In this document: piece after piece, positions 46,975 to 58,000 of the stretch
Position numbering within the stretch: position 1 is the stretch's first letter
How the letters are laid out: every line of letters starts with the position of its first letter
NCBI RefSeq assembly: GCF_902499045.1
Contig: NZ_CABVPL010000003.1
Location: forward strand, 62,001-126,000
Source: Burkholderia latens
GTDB taxonomy: Bacteria; Pseudomonadota; Gammaproteobacteria; Burkholderiales; Burkholderiaceae
Direction: 5' to 3'
Length of the DNA stretch: 64,000 nucleotides
The notes under the pieces: generated by a model
What the model was told of the DNA's origin: nothing
The model's database searches: none
Seen by the model: only the letters and a program-made list of their open reading frames with translations
Made by a program: the position numbers and the translations under genes

Positions 46975-48796
46975 CAGATTGATCCGCTTCTACCCGTCTG
47001 GTCTGCAACGAAAGCTGATGCTCGCATTCTTTGTGCTGGTAGTCGTGGTGGGTGGAGTAGGAGGATATGCGCTTACGGAGCACGAGAGGACCGTGCATAC
47101 CGAGATGCTGGAGACCAAGGCGACTCGTGTAGCGGACTTGCTGTCCATCGCGCTCGAGCCGCCACTCTGGAACGTGGACCGGCAGGCAATCGCCTCGCTG
47201 CTGGCGGCCCTTGCCTCCAATCCGGAGGTCGCGGAATTGACGGTAACGAGCGTTGACGTCGGCGTCGTGATGTCGGTCCAGCCCATTGCGTTCATCGACC
47301 CGAGCGACACGATCGTCCGAACCAGGGCTGTTTTTCACAAGGCATCAGGCGCTGCTCCTGCAGAAAAACTGGGCGAAATCCGTGTGGTCTTGTCGAAGGC
47401 CAGCGTCAAGGAGCAGATCCGGCATGCACAGACCACGCTTCTCGCTGCGATGGTATCTCTCCTGCTGGGCCTCTATGCGTCGGTGTATTGCCTGTTAAAG
47501 CGTACGGTGCACCAGCCGGTTGCCGAACTGATCGCGACGGTCGATGCAATCTCGGGCGGCAATCTTGCCGCGCGAAGCGCGGTTGCATCGGCTGATGAAC
47601 TCGGCGAACTTGCGAACCGAATCAACATGATGGCGATCAGCCTGCATCAGTCGACCGTTCGCCTCACGGAGAGCGAAAGGAAGTATCGGCGCATTTTCGA
47701 GAACGCGATCGAAGGCATGTTTCTCATCGATCGCGAAGGGCGCATGAGCGACGTCAACCCCGCCATGGTGCGGCTGCTCGGGTACCGATCTGCCGACGAA
47801 GTCATTCACGGGAATCCGGTGTCGGGGCAGCCACCCGCGTTTACGCCATGGCAGACCCGATATCTTTTTTCGACCGCATATGAATCGGGAGGAATCGTCG
47901 GGCTCGAAATGGAGTTGTGGAAGCCAACCGGCGAGCCGATATGGGTAGAACTCAACGCGTGTATCGTCGCGAACGAACACGGTGAGTCGGAGTGCATGGA
48001 GGGCATGCTGGCCGACGTGACGGCACGCCGCAGAGCCCATGAAAGCCTGCGTCTGCACCATGCCGAACTGAAGCGGGAGAATGCGGAGCGCAAGCGGGCA
48101 GAGCGCGAGCTGATGGCCTCACGGGAACAACTGCGCCGACTGTCCGCGCACATGGAATCGATCCGCGAGGAAGAGCGCAAGCAGATCGCGATGATGATTC
48201 ACGACGAGCTCGGGCAGATTCTCACCGCATTGAGAATCGACCTTTCGCTGCTCAAGGAGCGCGTGGGTCCGGAATGCGAGGAGCTCTCGACGATCGAGCA
48301 GATGCGGGGTCTGGTCGACAAGACGCTGCGGATCGGTCGCGATATCGCGAGCCATTTGCGACCGGCCGCGCTCAATTTCGGACTGGCCTCGGCGCTTGAA
48401 TGGCTGGCGTCGGAGTTTTCGCGTCGCGGCTCCGCGCACTGCCGATTCATCATGAGTGGCGCGGAGCCGCAGCTAGCGGATTCGCAGGCGACTGCAGTGT
48501 TCCGCATCGCCCAAGAGGCGCTGACGAACGTTGCACGACACGCCGATGCGACGCAAGTCGAACTGCGACTGACCGGCCTCAGAGCCGGGCTGGAGCTCGC
48601 GATCGTCGACGATGGACGCGGATTCGACCCGTCCGTTGCAAGCAAGGGCGGTTCCTATGGCCTGCTCGGCATGATGGAGCGCGCTCGTCTGTTGGGCGCG
48701 GACCTGAACATCGAAAGTGACGAAGGGCGCGGGTCGGCGATTTACGTCAAGTTGGAGACGAAATTCGTCGCCCCGATGCTGAGCGATGCGTCGTGA
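46961..48796 (+). CDS. membrane histidine kinase, NarX/HisKA_3 type with HAMP and PAS
   Basis: The 611-residue sensor has two membrane helices (about 19-41 and 160-182) flanking a periplasmic domain, then HAMP, a PAS domain (YRRIFENAIEGMFLIDREGRMSDVNPAMVRLLGY, about residues 240-275 and beyond), a coiled linker, and the HisKA_3 dimerisation domain with the phospho-His in IAMMIHDELGQILTAL. The ATPase part has QEALTNVARHADAT and VDDGRGFDP. It overlaps the binding-protein gene by 14 bp, so the two are translated together. The LuxR regulator at 44957 is the likely partner. Confidence 0.95.
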   Translation: MFHLDRLIRFYPSGLQRKLMLAFFVLVVVVGGVGGYALTEHERTVHTEMLETKATRVADLLSIALEPPLWNVDRQAIASLLAALASNPEVAELTVTSVDVGVVMSVQPIAFIDPSDTIVRTRAVFHKASGAAPAEKLGEIRVVLSKASVKEQIRHAQTTLLAAMVSLLLGLYASVYCLLKRTVHQPVAELIATVDAISGGNLAARSAVASADELGELANRINMMAISLHQSTVRLTESERKYRRIFENAIEGMFLIDREGRMSDVNPAMVRLLGYRSADEVIHGNPVSGQPPAFTPWQTRYLFSTAYESGGIVGLEMELWKPTGEPIWVELNACIVANEHGESECMEGMLADVTARRRAHESLRLHHAELKRENAERKRAERELMASREQLRRLSAHMESIREEERKQIAMMIHDELGQILTALRIDLSLLKERVGPECEELSTIEQMRGLVDKTLRIGRDIASHLRPAALNFGLASALEWLASEFSRRGSAHCRFIMSGAEPQLADSQATAVFRIAQEALTNVARHADATQVELRLTGLRAGLELAIVDDGRGFDPSVASKGGSYGLLGMMERARLLGADLNIESDEGRGSAIYVKLETKFVAPMLSDAS

Positions 48797-48827
48797 ATTC
48801 GGGCCGGAATGACACTTCACGGCCTGA

Positions 48828-50156
48828 TCATTCGGTACGGCAAAGTCTTTCCCGCTCATCGTGGTCCATCATCAGTGCACGCATCTGGGTCCACATGCCG
48901 AAGTAGTGGACGATGAAGCTATCTTGCCGACGGAAGAACCATGGAGTATTGATTTCGAGTGGACTCCGGATGTCGTCTGCGTCGAGTAGCCCATGCGACT
49001 TCATCGCGGCAATGAAGTAGTACTGGTCGCCGTTGCCCGTGTACACGCCGGAGCGGTCGGGCAATGCGTTGATCGTGTTCATCAGGTCGGCCAGCATCGC
49101 GAGGTTCGGCTCCGTCCGTCTGAAACCCATGACCCCCGAATTGAACGGCCATTGACCGATGTCGCGCGCCAGCATGCAATCCGCGCCTTCGAGTAGCGGC
49201 TCGATGCGCATTTCGTGATTTCCGATCAGCACGTCCGCGTCGAGCCAGATGACCCATTCGTGGTGCGCCAGATACGCATGAAGCAACCATGGCTTGAGCC
49301 AGTTGCCCGTTCCCGACAATCCGATTTCGGGCGGAATCTCGCGGTGCACGTAGAGCGTGTGGCCGTGGCGTTCGCAGTACTGGCGGAAGTTCCCCTCCGC
49401 GATCTGCGCATATGAACCGATCTCCGGCGTGTAGAGCGTCACGAACGCGATCGGTCGGCCTGGATTGAACGTGCTGCGTGTCTCGGCAGGTATTCCGGCG
49501 GACCAGTCAAATGCGAACGCGGAGCGGCCGTCCGCTTCGTACGCAGCCAGATGGTGGAACAACGTATCCCTGAAGCGCGGGACGACGCCCATTTCGACGG
49601 GCGCGTGTGCTTCCTCTTCAATACTGATCGCGAAGGTCGGCACGACGGACCAGCGCGGATCGATATTCGGTCCTGTGTACATTGCCACATACGTACCGTC
49701 GACTGCGGCGTGCCACGACACGTAGTCGAGTTGCGCGAGCAGCGCCGATTCGCCCGGGAACGGTTGTCCGCCGAGCCGGCAGTGCGCCGCAATTTCCGAA
49801 ATGCGCTGACGGGTTACCGCGGTGTTGCGCCAGATCTGGACGCTGCCTTGCGGTCTTCCCTCCGTCGTTGCGATCAGCAGATAGTCCCGGTCATCGATCA
49901 TGCTGTTCAGCGGGAGCGGTCGCACGATCACCGCGTTTTCCGTCAGAACGAGCACGACATGGCCTTCAGGCGCACCGTTCAGCATATTGAGCAGGTATTC
50001 GTACTTGTGTAGCGCCTGTACCTGTTTTCCGCGCGGTCCGTCGCGAGTGTCGAGGATCTCGTGGCGGTACCCGTGTTCGCTTGCGTACCGCGCGTGATTG
50101 GCGCCGGCATGTGGCGACGATTCGCGGAAAAAACTCAGCACGGTGCATTGAGTCAT
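48828..50156 (-). CDS. glycosyltransferase with two nucleotide-diphospho-sugar-transferase-like parts
   Basis: The ATG at 50156 has AGGAGCC about 9 bases upstream and gives 442 residues; the longer frame adds a spurious leader. The C-terminal half resembles GT34-type (GMA12/MNN10-like) transferases, with the DxD in WVIWLDADVLIGNHEMRIEP and NSGVMGFRRTEPNLAML, then GDQYYFIAAMKSHGL. The N-terminal half (VLSFFRESSPHAGANHARYASEHGY, then KYEYLLNMLNGAPEGHVVLVLTENAVI) looks like a second, decayed or partner copy of a similar fold. It is next to the giant Ser/Thr-rich adhesin and may act on it, which is an inference. Confidence 0.82.
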   Translation of the reverse strand: MTQCTVLSFFRESSPHAGANHARYASEHGYRHEILDTRDGPRGKQVQALHKYEYLLNMLNGAPEGHVVLVLTENAVIVRPLPLNSMIDDRDYLLIATTEGRPQGSVQIWRNTAVTRQRISEIAAHCRLGGQPFPGESALLAQLDYVSWHAAVDGTYVAMYTGPNIDPRWSVVPTFAISIEEEAHAPVEMGVVPRFRDTLFHHLAAYEADGRSAFAFDWSAGIPAETRSTFNPGRPIAFVTLYTPEIGSYAQIAEGNFRQYCERHGHTLYVHREIPPEIGLSGTGNWLKPWLLHAYLAHHEWVIWLDADVLIGNHEMRIEPLLEGADCMLARDIGQWPFNSGVMGFRRTEPNLAMLADLMNTINALPDRSGVYTGNGDQYYFIAAMKSHGLLDADDIRSPLEINTPWFFRRQDSFIVHYFGMWTQMRALMMDHDERERLCRTE

Positions 50157-50268
50157 GTCTGTGGCTCCTGGGCGATACCTGCGCGACACGCCAATGAAAA
50201 AAGAGCGTCGCGTTTCCAGTGTCAACAACAAAGAGAAAAACGAATGGCACGCGATGACGGTAGGCCGG

Positions 50269-50859
50269 TCAGTCCTTGTTCGCCGCGCCTTCGGATGCCT
50301 GTAAGGATTGCGTTTCGCCCGAAAGCGCTCGCTTGAGCGTCCGCGGATGAACGTTGAACTTTCGCGCGACGTCCGACACCGGGCGCGTCTTCAATAGTGC
50401 CGCGGCCTGCCTGCATTGCGCACGCGATAGAAGCGGCTTGCGGCCCAGGCGCTTCCCGTGCTCGCGCGCCGCGTGCATGCCCGCACGCGTGCGCTCGCTG
50501 ATCAGGCGCCGTTCGAATTCCGAAAGCGCGGCCATCATATGGAACATCAGGACGCCGCCGGCCGAAGACGTGTCGATCGATTCGGTAAGCGAAACGAAGC
50601 CGACATCCTGCTTGCCGAGATGGCTGATCAGCTCGATCAGCTTCGCGAGCGAACGGCCCAGCCGGTCGAGCCGCCACACGACGAGCGTATCGCCGCTCGA
50701 CAGTGCGGCCATTGCTTCGTTCAGCCCGGGGCGCGAGAACTCCGCGCCCGACACGCCCTGATCCGAGTACAGCACCTCGCATCCGGCGCGGAACAATGCG
50801 TCTTCCTGAAGCGCCAGATTCTGTTCATCGGTCGATACCCGTGCGTAGCCGATCTTCAT
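50269..50859 (-). CDS. serine recombinase, resolvase/invertase family (second copy)
   Basis: The 196-residue protein has the catalytic Ser in IGYARVSTDEQNLALQ, VVWRLDRLGRSLAKL and SERTRAGMHAAREHG, and a C-terminal helix-turn-helix (PVSDVARKFNVHPRTLKRAL). It is a diverged relative of the recombinase at 44265, in the opposite direction. The DNA just upstream of its start (51084-51259) contains the palindrome cluster described below, a good candidate for its target site. A longer frame starting at 51105 is spurious. Confidence 0.92.
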   Translation of the reverse strand: MKIGYARVSTDEQNLALQEDALFRAGCEVLYSDQGVSGAEFSRPGLNEAMAALSSGDTLVVWRLDRLGRSLAKLIELISHLGKQDVGFVSLTESIDTSSAGGVLMFHMMAALSEFERRLISERTRAGMHAAREHGKRLGRKPLLSRAQCRQAAALLKTRPVSDVARKFNVHPRTLKRALSGETQSLQASEGAANKD

Positions 50860-51441
50860 TCGATCGGCACCGCGAAGAATGCTGCGTGTCGTTCCTGGCC
50901 GAGCCGGACGGTGGCGCGTCGTGCGGGGCTGGGTGGTGCGGTTGCCGCGAAGTCGAAGCGAGGCTGACGAGCGAAGTACTGCATGGGGTGGCGCGAAGAG
51001 TCGGTAAAGATTCGATGAAGCGACGTGTGCCGGCCGTAGGCTAGTTGTCATCAAGGTCAAGATGATTGCCGGCAGACGTGGGTCAAACGGCTTGTTTGAT
51101 GGCAAGTGTCAAAACTTGCAAAGGCCCGTGCATTGTATTGGACAAAAGGGAACCCTTTTGTCACCCCCTCTTCGCACCCACCGAGCGCCCGTCAAACCGC
51201 GCTTTCTTCGACCCTCAAATATTTTTTACCAACTTTGGCACAAAGGTTCCCTTTTGCACAGCCTCATTGCACGCGCCTGAATCGATCTGGATGCGGGGTT
51301 CGGGATTTGGCGGGCGATGTCGTGCGTGCGCGCCTCTCTTGATCATGATCAACGACGTCGGTGGCCACGAGGCAGCTGGCGCACATGCTGGAAAGATCGC
51401 AGGGCGCGGGATTTCGTGCCGCTAGCGAACGGGGAGGACCG
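50860..51441. other. 582-bp gap between the second recombinase and a hypothetical gene
   Basis: No gene is supported. Its centre is dominated by the palindromes at 51084-51259, and it should hold the recombinase promoter. Confidence 0.5.
51084..51259. repeat. cluster of four palindromes, two with 2-bp cores AA and TT
   Basis: In order: TCAAAC/GTTTGA (51084-51100), GCAAGT/ACTTGC (51103-51120), a perfect palindrome GACAAAAGGG + AA + CCCTTTTGTC (51141-51162), and a related imperfect one GGCACAAAGG near 51237 + TT + CCCTTTTGCAC (to 51259). The last two share the half-site CAAAAGGG, and their 2-bp cores are complementary, so the sites lie as inverted repeats about 96 bp apart. This form resembles serine-recombinase crossover sites (two half-sites around a 2-bp core) but would also suit a dimeric repressor. 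Confidence 0.6.
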
Positions 51442-51855
51442 ATGAGTCATGGTTCGGGGGTGCGGAAGTCGACAAGTCGCGAACGCTTTCGCGCGATAGT
51501 CAATGAAGAAGACTTCCTGCGCGAGATGGTGGCTGCGGTGGCTTGTCCGTTCGACGGGCTGGCTCCGGGAACGCCGGAGGCTGTCGAATCGGCTGTGGAG
51601 CACTTTCGAGCAGCTGTCCATTTGCTTCTCAAACGCTATTTCGGAAAAGACTCGGCCGCAGCGGTCGAGGCTTATGACGCCGGCGTCGCGATGGGGATGT
51701 TCGGTGAGCAATCTGCTATCGCTGAGGGCCTTCGTTCACGTCGATCTGCGCAATCTCCTCGAATATCCCGTCGAAGCGATTCGTTTCAAGCGGTCTTGGC
51801 AGGCGGGTGTCTGCACGGTCGGTGCGTCAGGGAGTGGGGTTTGCGGCAGCTGTAG
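51442..51855 (+). CDS. hypothetical protein, 137 aa
   Basis: The ATG at 51442 has a strong site (GGGGAGGACCG). The first 95 or so residues look like a real soluble protein (FRAIVNEEDFLREMVAAVACPFDGL, VESAVEHFRAAVHLLLKRYFG, YDAGVAMGMFGEQS). After about residue 95 the sequence becomes Arg/Ser-rich and less protein-like (RSRRSAQSPRISRRS), so a frameshift or a truncated end is possible. I do not recognise the family. Confidence 0.45.
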   Translation: MSHGSGVRKSTSRERFRAIVNEEDFLREMVAAVACPFDGLAPGTPEAVESAVEHFRAAVHLLLKRYFGKDSAAAVEAYDAGVAMGMFGEQSAIAEGLRSRRSAQSPRISRRSDSFQAVLAGGCLHGRCVREWGLRQL

Positions 51856-51944
51856 ATCGTATCGAAGCGATTTCTCAGTAAATATTGCTGGTTGTATCAG
51901 GAATGCGAATTAACCATAAATGAGGCGGTAGGGAGGAATTCGAC

Positions 51945-52010
51945 GTGAAAAAGATCTATCGAATCGCCTAAAACAAGCTGCCGAGATTTTTGTGGCGGCA
52001 TTCGGCATTG
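51945..52010 (+). pseudogene. decayed duplicate of the autotransporter signal-peptide (ESPR) start
   Basis: Behind a strong GGGAGGA site, GTG opens MKKIYRIA then TAA (51969-51971). The following bases, read with a one-base shift, give KQAAEIFVAAFG. This matches the real start downstream, MNKIYRTIWNEALGAFVAAS at 52057, both in protein and DNA. It looks like the stump of a second autotransporter gene, or a leader peptide ahead of the adhesin. Confidence 0.6.
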
Positions 52011-52056
52011 CGATGCGGCGAGCGCCGTGCGCGGATATTTTTGAGTAAGGTGAGCT

Positions 52057-55000
52057 ATGAATAAGATATATCGCACCATCTGGAATGAAGCGCTCGGCGC
52101 ATTCGTTGCGGCGTCTGAACTTGATAGCGCGAGCGGGAAAGGGCGAGGAGGGATGGCGTTATCCGTCTGCGATGGACGCGCCCAGAGACCCGAAGACGGC
52201 GGAGAAGGACAGGCGCATATCTCGCTTAGCGCCGTTTCGATTGCGGTGGCCGTCGCGTTCGGGGCGGGCATGCTTCATTCGGACGACGCTGCGGCTCAAG
52301 TTGCAACGACGCTTGCCGGTTGTTCCTCAACGACTGGTGGTGTCGCGTCGGCGAATTCCTTCTACAGCATTGCCATAGGTTGTAAAGCAACGGCGAGCGG
52401 AACAACCGCAACGGCAGTTGGGTATTCGTCAACGGCGAGTGGTACATCCTCGTTGGCGCTCGGAGGTTCTTCGACTGCGTCTGCTACGAACGCATTGGCG
52501 GTTGGCAACGGTGCGACGGCCTCCGCTGGGAACGCAGGGGCAGTCGGCCCGTCTTCGACCGCGGCCGGGGCCGGATCGTATGCATTGGGCGTCGCAGCCC
52601 GGTCGCTGGGCCAACAGGCGCTCGCTATTGGGAATCAAGTAACGGCGTCCCAGTACAGGTCAGTCGCGTTAGGCCCATTTGCCACATCAGCAGGGAGCTC
52701 ATCGATTGCCCTTGGGGATACGGCAGTCGCAGCCGGGAGCTCGTCGTTGGCATTCGGACAATCGGCGATGGCATCAGGTCTCAGCGCAACAGCGATCGGG
52801 TTGAACTCCACAGCATCCGGTACAGATGCAGTGGTACTTGGAGTCGGATCAACTGCGTCTGGAGATTTCTCGGCCGCCATTGGCACTTCTTCTACCGCTA
52901 GTGCTCCAGCCAGCTTCGTATTCGGTATGTCGAGTACTGCTACGTCGCAGTTTGCGGTGGTAGTAGGTACGAACAATCAAGTGACGGGTGATTTCGGAGT
53001 CGCCGTCGGCGATGCGGTCTCCGCGACGGGAGCAGGTTCGGTTGTAGTTGGGAATCGCTCGCTTTCTTCTGGCTTTCGCGCTACGGTCATCGGCAATGCT
53101 GCAACAGCAAGTGGGGGCTACTCCGTTGCGGTTGGAGCTAGCGCAATCGCTTCGGGAACGCAGGCGGCGACTTTAGGATTCGGCGCGGTTGCTTATGGAG
53201 ACAATTCGCTTGCAGGCGGTTCGAATTCCGTCGCTGGCGTGAGTGGCAGTACCACGATCGTCAACGACGTCGCACTTGGCATGGGTGCGTCTGCGGTTGG
53301 CGGAAACTCAGTTGCGTTAGGCGCGACTACTACGGCTACAGCTGCGAATGCCACGGCCCTTGGTAATGGCTCACAAGCGCTGGCAGCTTCTACCGTCGCG
53401 CTGGGTGATAGCAACACCGCGGCGGCTACTGCGGGTCAAGGCTCGATCGCCGGTGGCTACAAGTCCACGGCATCGACGGGCCTGGGGGCGGTTGCACTGG
53501 GTTATCAGCAGACCGCATCGGGCAATGGTGCGGTGGCGATTGGCGACCCGAACACGGCAACCGGCAACGGTGCTGTTACCGTCGGCGCGAACAACACTGC
53601 GACCGGCGACGGTGCAGTAGCGCTGGGCAATGCAAACGTCGCAGTCGGCACGGGTTCGCTCGCGCTCGGAAACGTCTCCACAGCCACCGCGGCAGGGGCG
53701 ATTGCCCTCGGGAATGGCGCGACCGCGGCCACGAGCGCAGGCGACGTGGCGCTCGGGTCGGGTTCCGTCACTGCAGCAGCGAACCCGACGTCGAGCTCAA
53801 CGATCGGCGGTCAAACGTACTCGTTCGCGGGCACGACGCCGACGAGCGTGGTGAGCGTGGGAGCGGCAGGCGCGGAGCGTCAGATCACGAACGTGGCGGC
53901 CGGCCGGATCAGCGCGACGAGCACGGACGCGATCAACGGCTCGCAGCTGAATGCAACGAATCTGGCGGTCAATTCGCTGTCGACTGGTCTGTCCTCGACG
54001 AATAGCAGCATTACGTCCTTGTCGACTTCCACCTCGACGACGGCTAGTTCCTTGTCAACCGGTCTTTCGGCGACGAACAGCAACGTGACATCGCTGTCGA
54101 CCTCGACGTCGACGACGGCAAGTTCGCTGTCGACGGGTTTGTCGACGACCAATAGCACGGTGTTGTCGCTGTCCACGTCGAACTCGACCGCAGCCAGCTC
54201 GCTGTCGACCGGCGTGAGCTCGCTGTCCACGGGACTGTCGACCACGAACAGCAACGTGTCGTCGCTGTCGACGGTGGTCTCGGCTACGCGTACCCACTAC
54301 TACAGCGTGAACGACAACGGCACGCAGGGCGGCAATTACAACAACAACGGCGCGACGGGCGTGAACGCGCTGGCCGCCGGCGTGGGTGCAACGGCAGCCG
54401 GTGCGGCCGGTGTCGCGGTGGGCAACAACGCGAACGCGGCAGGTGCGAACACGGTGGCACTGGGTTCGGCCGCGACGGCGACGAACGCCGGTGACGTTGC
54501 GCTGGGCAATGGCTCGGTGACGGCTGCGTCGAACCCGACGTCGAGCGCGACGATCGGCGGCCAGACGTACTCGTTCGCAGGCACGACGCCGTCGAGCGTG
54601 GTGAGCGTGGGTGCGGCAGGTGCCGAGCGTCAGATCACGAACGTGGCAGCAGGTCGCGTCAGCGCGACGAGCACGGACGCGATCAACGGCTCGCAACTGA
54701 ACGCGACGAACCTGGCGGTCAACTCGCTGTCGACGTCGACATCCACGACGGCTAGCTCGCTGTCGACCGGTCTGTCGACGACGAACAGCAACGTGACATC
54801 GCTGTCGACGTCGACGTCGACGACGGCCAGCTCGCTGTCGACGGGACTGTCGACGACGAACAGCAGCGTGACATCGCTGTCGACCTCGACGTCGACGATG
54901 GCCAGCTCGCTGTCGACGGGTCTGTCGACGACGAACAGCACGGTGTCGTCGCTGTCCAGCACGGTGTCGGGCAGCAAGACGCACTACTACAGCGTGAACG

Positions 55001-58000
55001 ACAACGGTACGCAGGGCAGCAACTACAACAACGACGGCGCAACCGGCGTGAACGCGCTGGCGGCAGGCGTGGGTGCATCGGCAGGCGGCACGAGCGCGAC
55101 TGCCATCGGCAACAATGCGCAAGCGCAGGGCGCTTCATCGCTGGCGCTGGGCAACTCGAGCTCCGCGGTAGGCACGGCGGCGCTCGCGCTCGGCAATGGC
55201 TCGATTGCCGGCGCCGATGGGACGATGGCGTTCGGAACGGCCGCCAGCGCCGGCGCGCAGAACGGCATCGCGATCGGCACGAATTCGATCGCGTTGAACG
55301 CCGGCGACGTTGCGCTCGGCGCGAATTCCGTCACGTCGACGTCCAACCCGACGTCGAGCGGCACGGTCGGCGGATCGGTCTACAACTTCGCCGGCACGAA
55401 TCCGACGAGCGTGGTCAGCGTCGGCAACGTCGGCGCAGAGCGACAGATCACCAATGTCGCGGCGGGGCGCATCACCCCGTCGAGTACCGATGCAGTCAAC
55501 GGTTCGCAACTTTATGCAACCAATCAGGCAGTGAACAAGCTGTCGACCTCAACGTCGACCACGGTTAGCTCGTTGTCGACTGCAGTGAGTTCGCTGTCGA
55601 CGGGTCTGTCGGCGACGAACAGCAGCGTGACGTCGCTGTCCACGTCCACGTCGACCACGGCCAGCTCGCTGTCGACTGGCGTGAGCTCGCTGTCCACGGG
55701 TCTGTCCACGACGAACAGCAGCGTGACGTCGCTGTCGACGTCGACGTCGACGACGGCCAGCTCGCTGTCGACGGGTGTGAGCTCGCTGTCCACGGGTCTG
55801 TCCACGACGAACAGCAGCGTGACGTCGCTGTCGACGTCCACGTCGACGACGGCCAGCTCGCTGTCGACCGGCGTGAGCTCGTTGTCCACGGGGCTGTCGG
55901 CAACGAACAGCAGCGTGACGTCGCTGTCGACGTCGACCTCGACGACGGCCAGCTCGCTGTCGACGGGCGTGAGCTCGCTGTCCACGGGTCTGTCGGCAAC
56001 GAACAGCAGCGTGACGTCGCTGTCGACGTCGACGTCGACGACGGCCAGCTCGCTGTCGACGGGCGTGAGCTCGCTGTCCACGGGTCTGTCCACGACGAAC
56101 AGCACCGTGACGTCGCTGTCGACTTCGGCTTCGACGGGCATTTCCTCCGTGTCCACGGCCGTCAGCACGCTCAACGCACAGGCGGTCAAATACGACGTGA
56201 ATCCGGATGGAAGCGTCAACTACGGTAGTGTGACGCTTGATCCGGGCGGCACGGCTGCGCAGCTCCACAACGTGGCGGCAGGCACCGCCTCGACCGATGC
56301 AGTCAACGTGTCTCAGCTGAGTACCGTGGTCTCGAGCAGCAAGACGCACTACTACAGCGTGAACGACAACGGCACGCAGGGCGGCAACTACAACAACGAT
56401 GGTGCGACGGGCGTGAACGCGCTGGCCGCCGGCGTGGGTGCAACGGCAGCCGGTGCGGCCGGTGTCGCGGTGGGCAACAACGCGAACGCGGCAGGTGCGA
56501 ACACGGTGGCACTGGGTTCGGCCGCGACGGCGACGAACGCCGGTGACGTTGCGCTGGGCAATGGCTCGGTGACGGCTGCGTCGAACCCGACGTCGAGCGC
56601 GACGATCGGCGGCCAGACGTACTCGTTCGCAGGCACGAATCCGGCAAGCGTGGTGAGTGTCGGCGCGGCGGGTGCCGAGCGTCAGATCACGAACGTGGCG
56701 GCCGGCCGGATCAGCGCGACGAGCACGGATGCGATCAACGGCTCGCAACTGAACGCGACGAACCTGGCGGTCAATTCGCTGTCGACGTCGACCTCGACCA
56801 CGGCCAGCTCGCTGTCGACCGGTGTGAGTTCGCTGTCGACCGGTCTGTCAACGACGAATAGCAGCGTGACATCGCTGTCGACGTCAACCTCGACGACGGC
56901 TAGCTCGCTGTCGACCGGTCTGTCGACGACGAACAGCAACGTGACATCGCTGTCGACGTCGACGTCGACGACGGCCAGCTCGCTGTCGACGGGACTGTCG
57001 ACGACGAACAGCAGCGTGACATCGCTGTCGACCTCGACGTCGACAACCGCCAGCTCGCTGTCGACGGGTCTGTCGACGACAAACAGCAGCGTGACATCGC
57101 TGTCGACCTCGACGTCGACGACGGCCAGCTCGTTGTCGACCGGCTTGTCGACGACAAATAGCACGGTGTCGTCGCTGTCCAGCACGGTGTCGAGCAGCAA
57201 GACGCACTACTACAGCGTGAACGACAACGGCACGCAGGGCGGCAACTACAACAACAACGGCGCGACCGGTGTGAACGCGCTCGCCGCCGGCGTGGGTGCC
57301 ACGGCAGCCGGTGCGGCCGGTGTCGCGGTGGGCAACAACGCGAATGCGGCAGGTGCGAACACGGTGGCGCTGGGCTCGGCCGCGACGGCGACGAACGCCG
57401 GTGACGTGGCGCTGGGCAATGGCTCGGTGACGGCTGCGTCGAACCCGACGTCGAGTGCGACGATCGGCGGTCAGACGTACTCGTTCGCGGGCACGACGCC
57501 GTCGAGCGTGGTGAGCGTGGGTGCGGCAGGCGCTGAGCGTCAGATCACGAACGTGGCGGCTGGGCGGATCAGCGCGACGAGCACGGACGCGATCAACGGC
57601 TCGCAGCTGAATGCGACGAACCTGGCGGTCAATTCGCTGTCAACGTCGACCTCGACCACGGCGAGCTCGCTGTCGACCGGTGTGAGTTCGCTGTCGACCG
57701 GTCTGTCGACGACCAACAGCAACGTGACATCGCTGTCGACGTCGACGTCGACCACCGCCAGCTCGTTGTCGACCGGTTTGTCGACGACGAACAGCACGGT
57801 GTCGTCGCTGTCCAGCACGGTGTCGGGCAGCAAGACGCATTACTACAGCGTGAACGACAACGGCACGCAGGGCGGCAACTACAACAACGACGGCGCAACC
57901 GGCGTGAACGCGCTGGCGGCCGGCGTGGGCGCCACAGCAGCAGGCGCTTCCGCTGTCGCAATGGGCAACAATGCGAACGCAGCCGGCGCGAGTGCACTCG

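Noticed and set aside
55627-57165. Regular tandem repeats as a CRISPR array.
   Set aside because: There are no unique spacers, units are 75 or 96 bp and in frame with the adhesin, and no cas genes are present.
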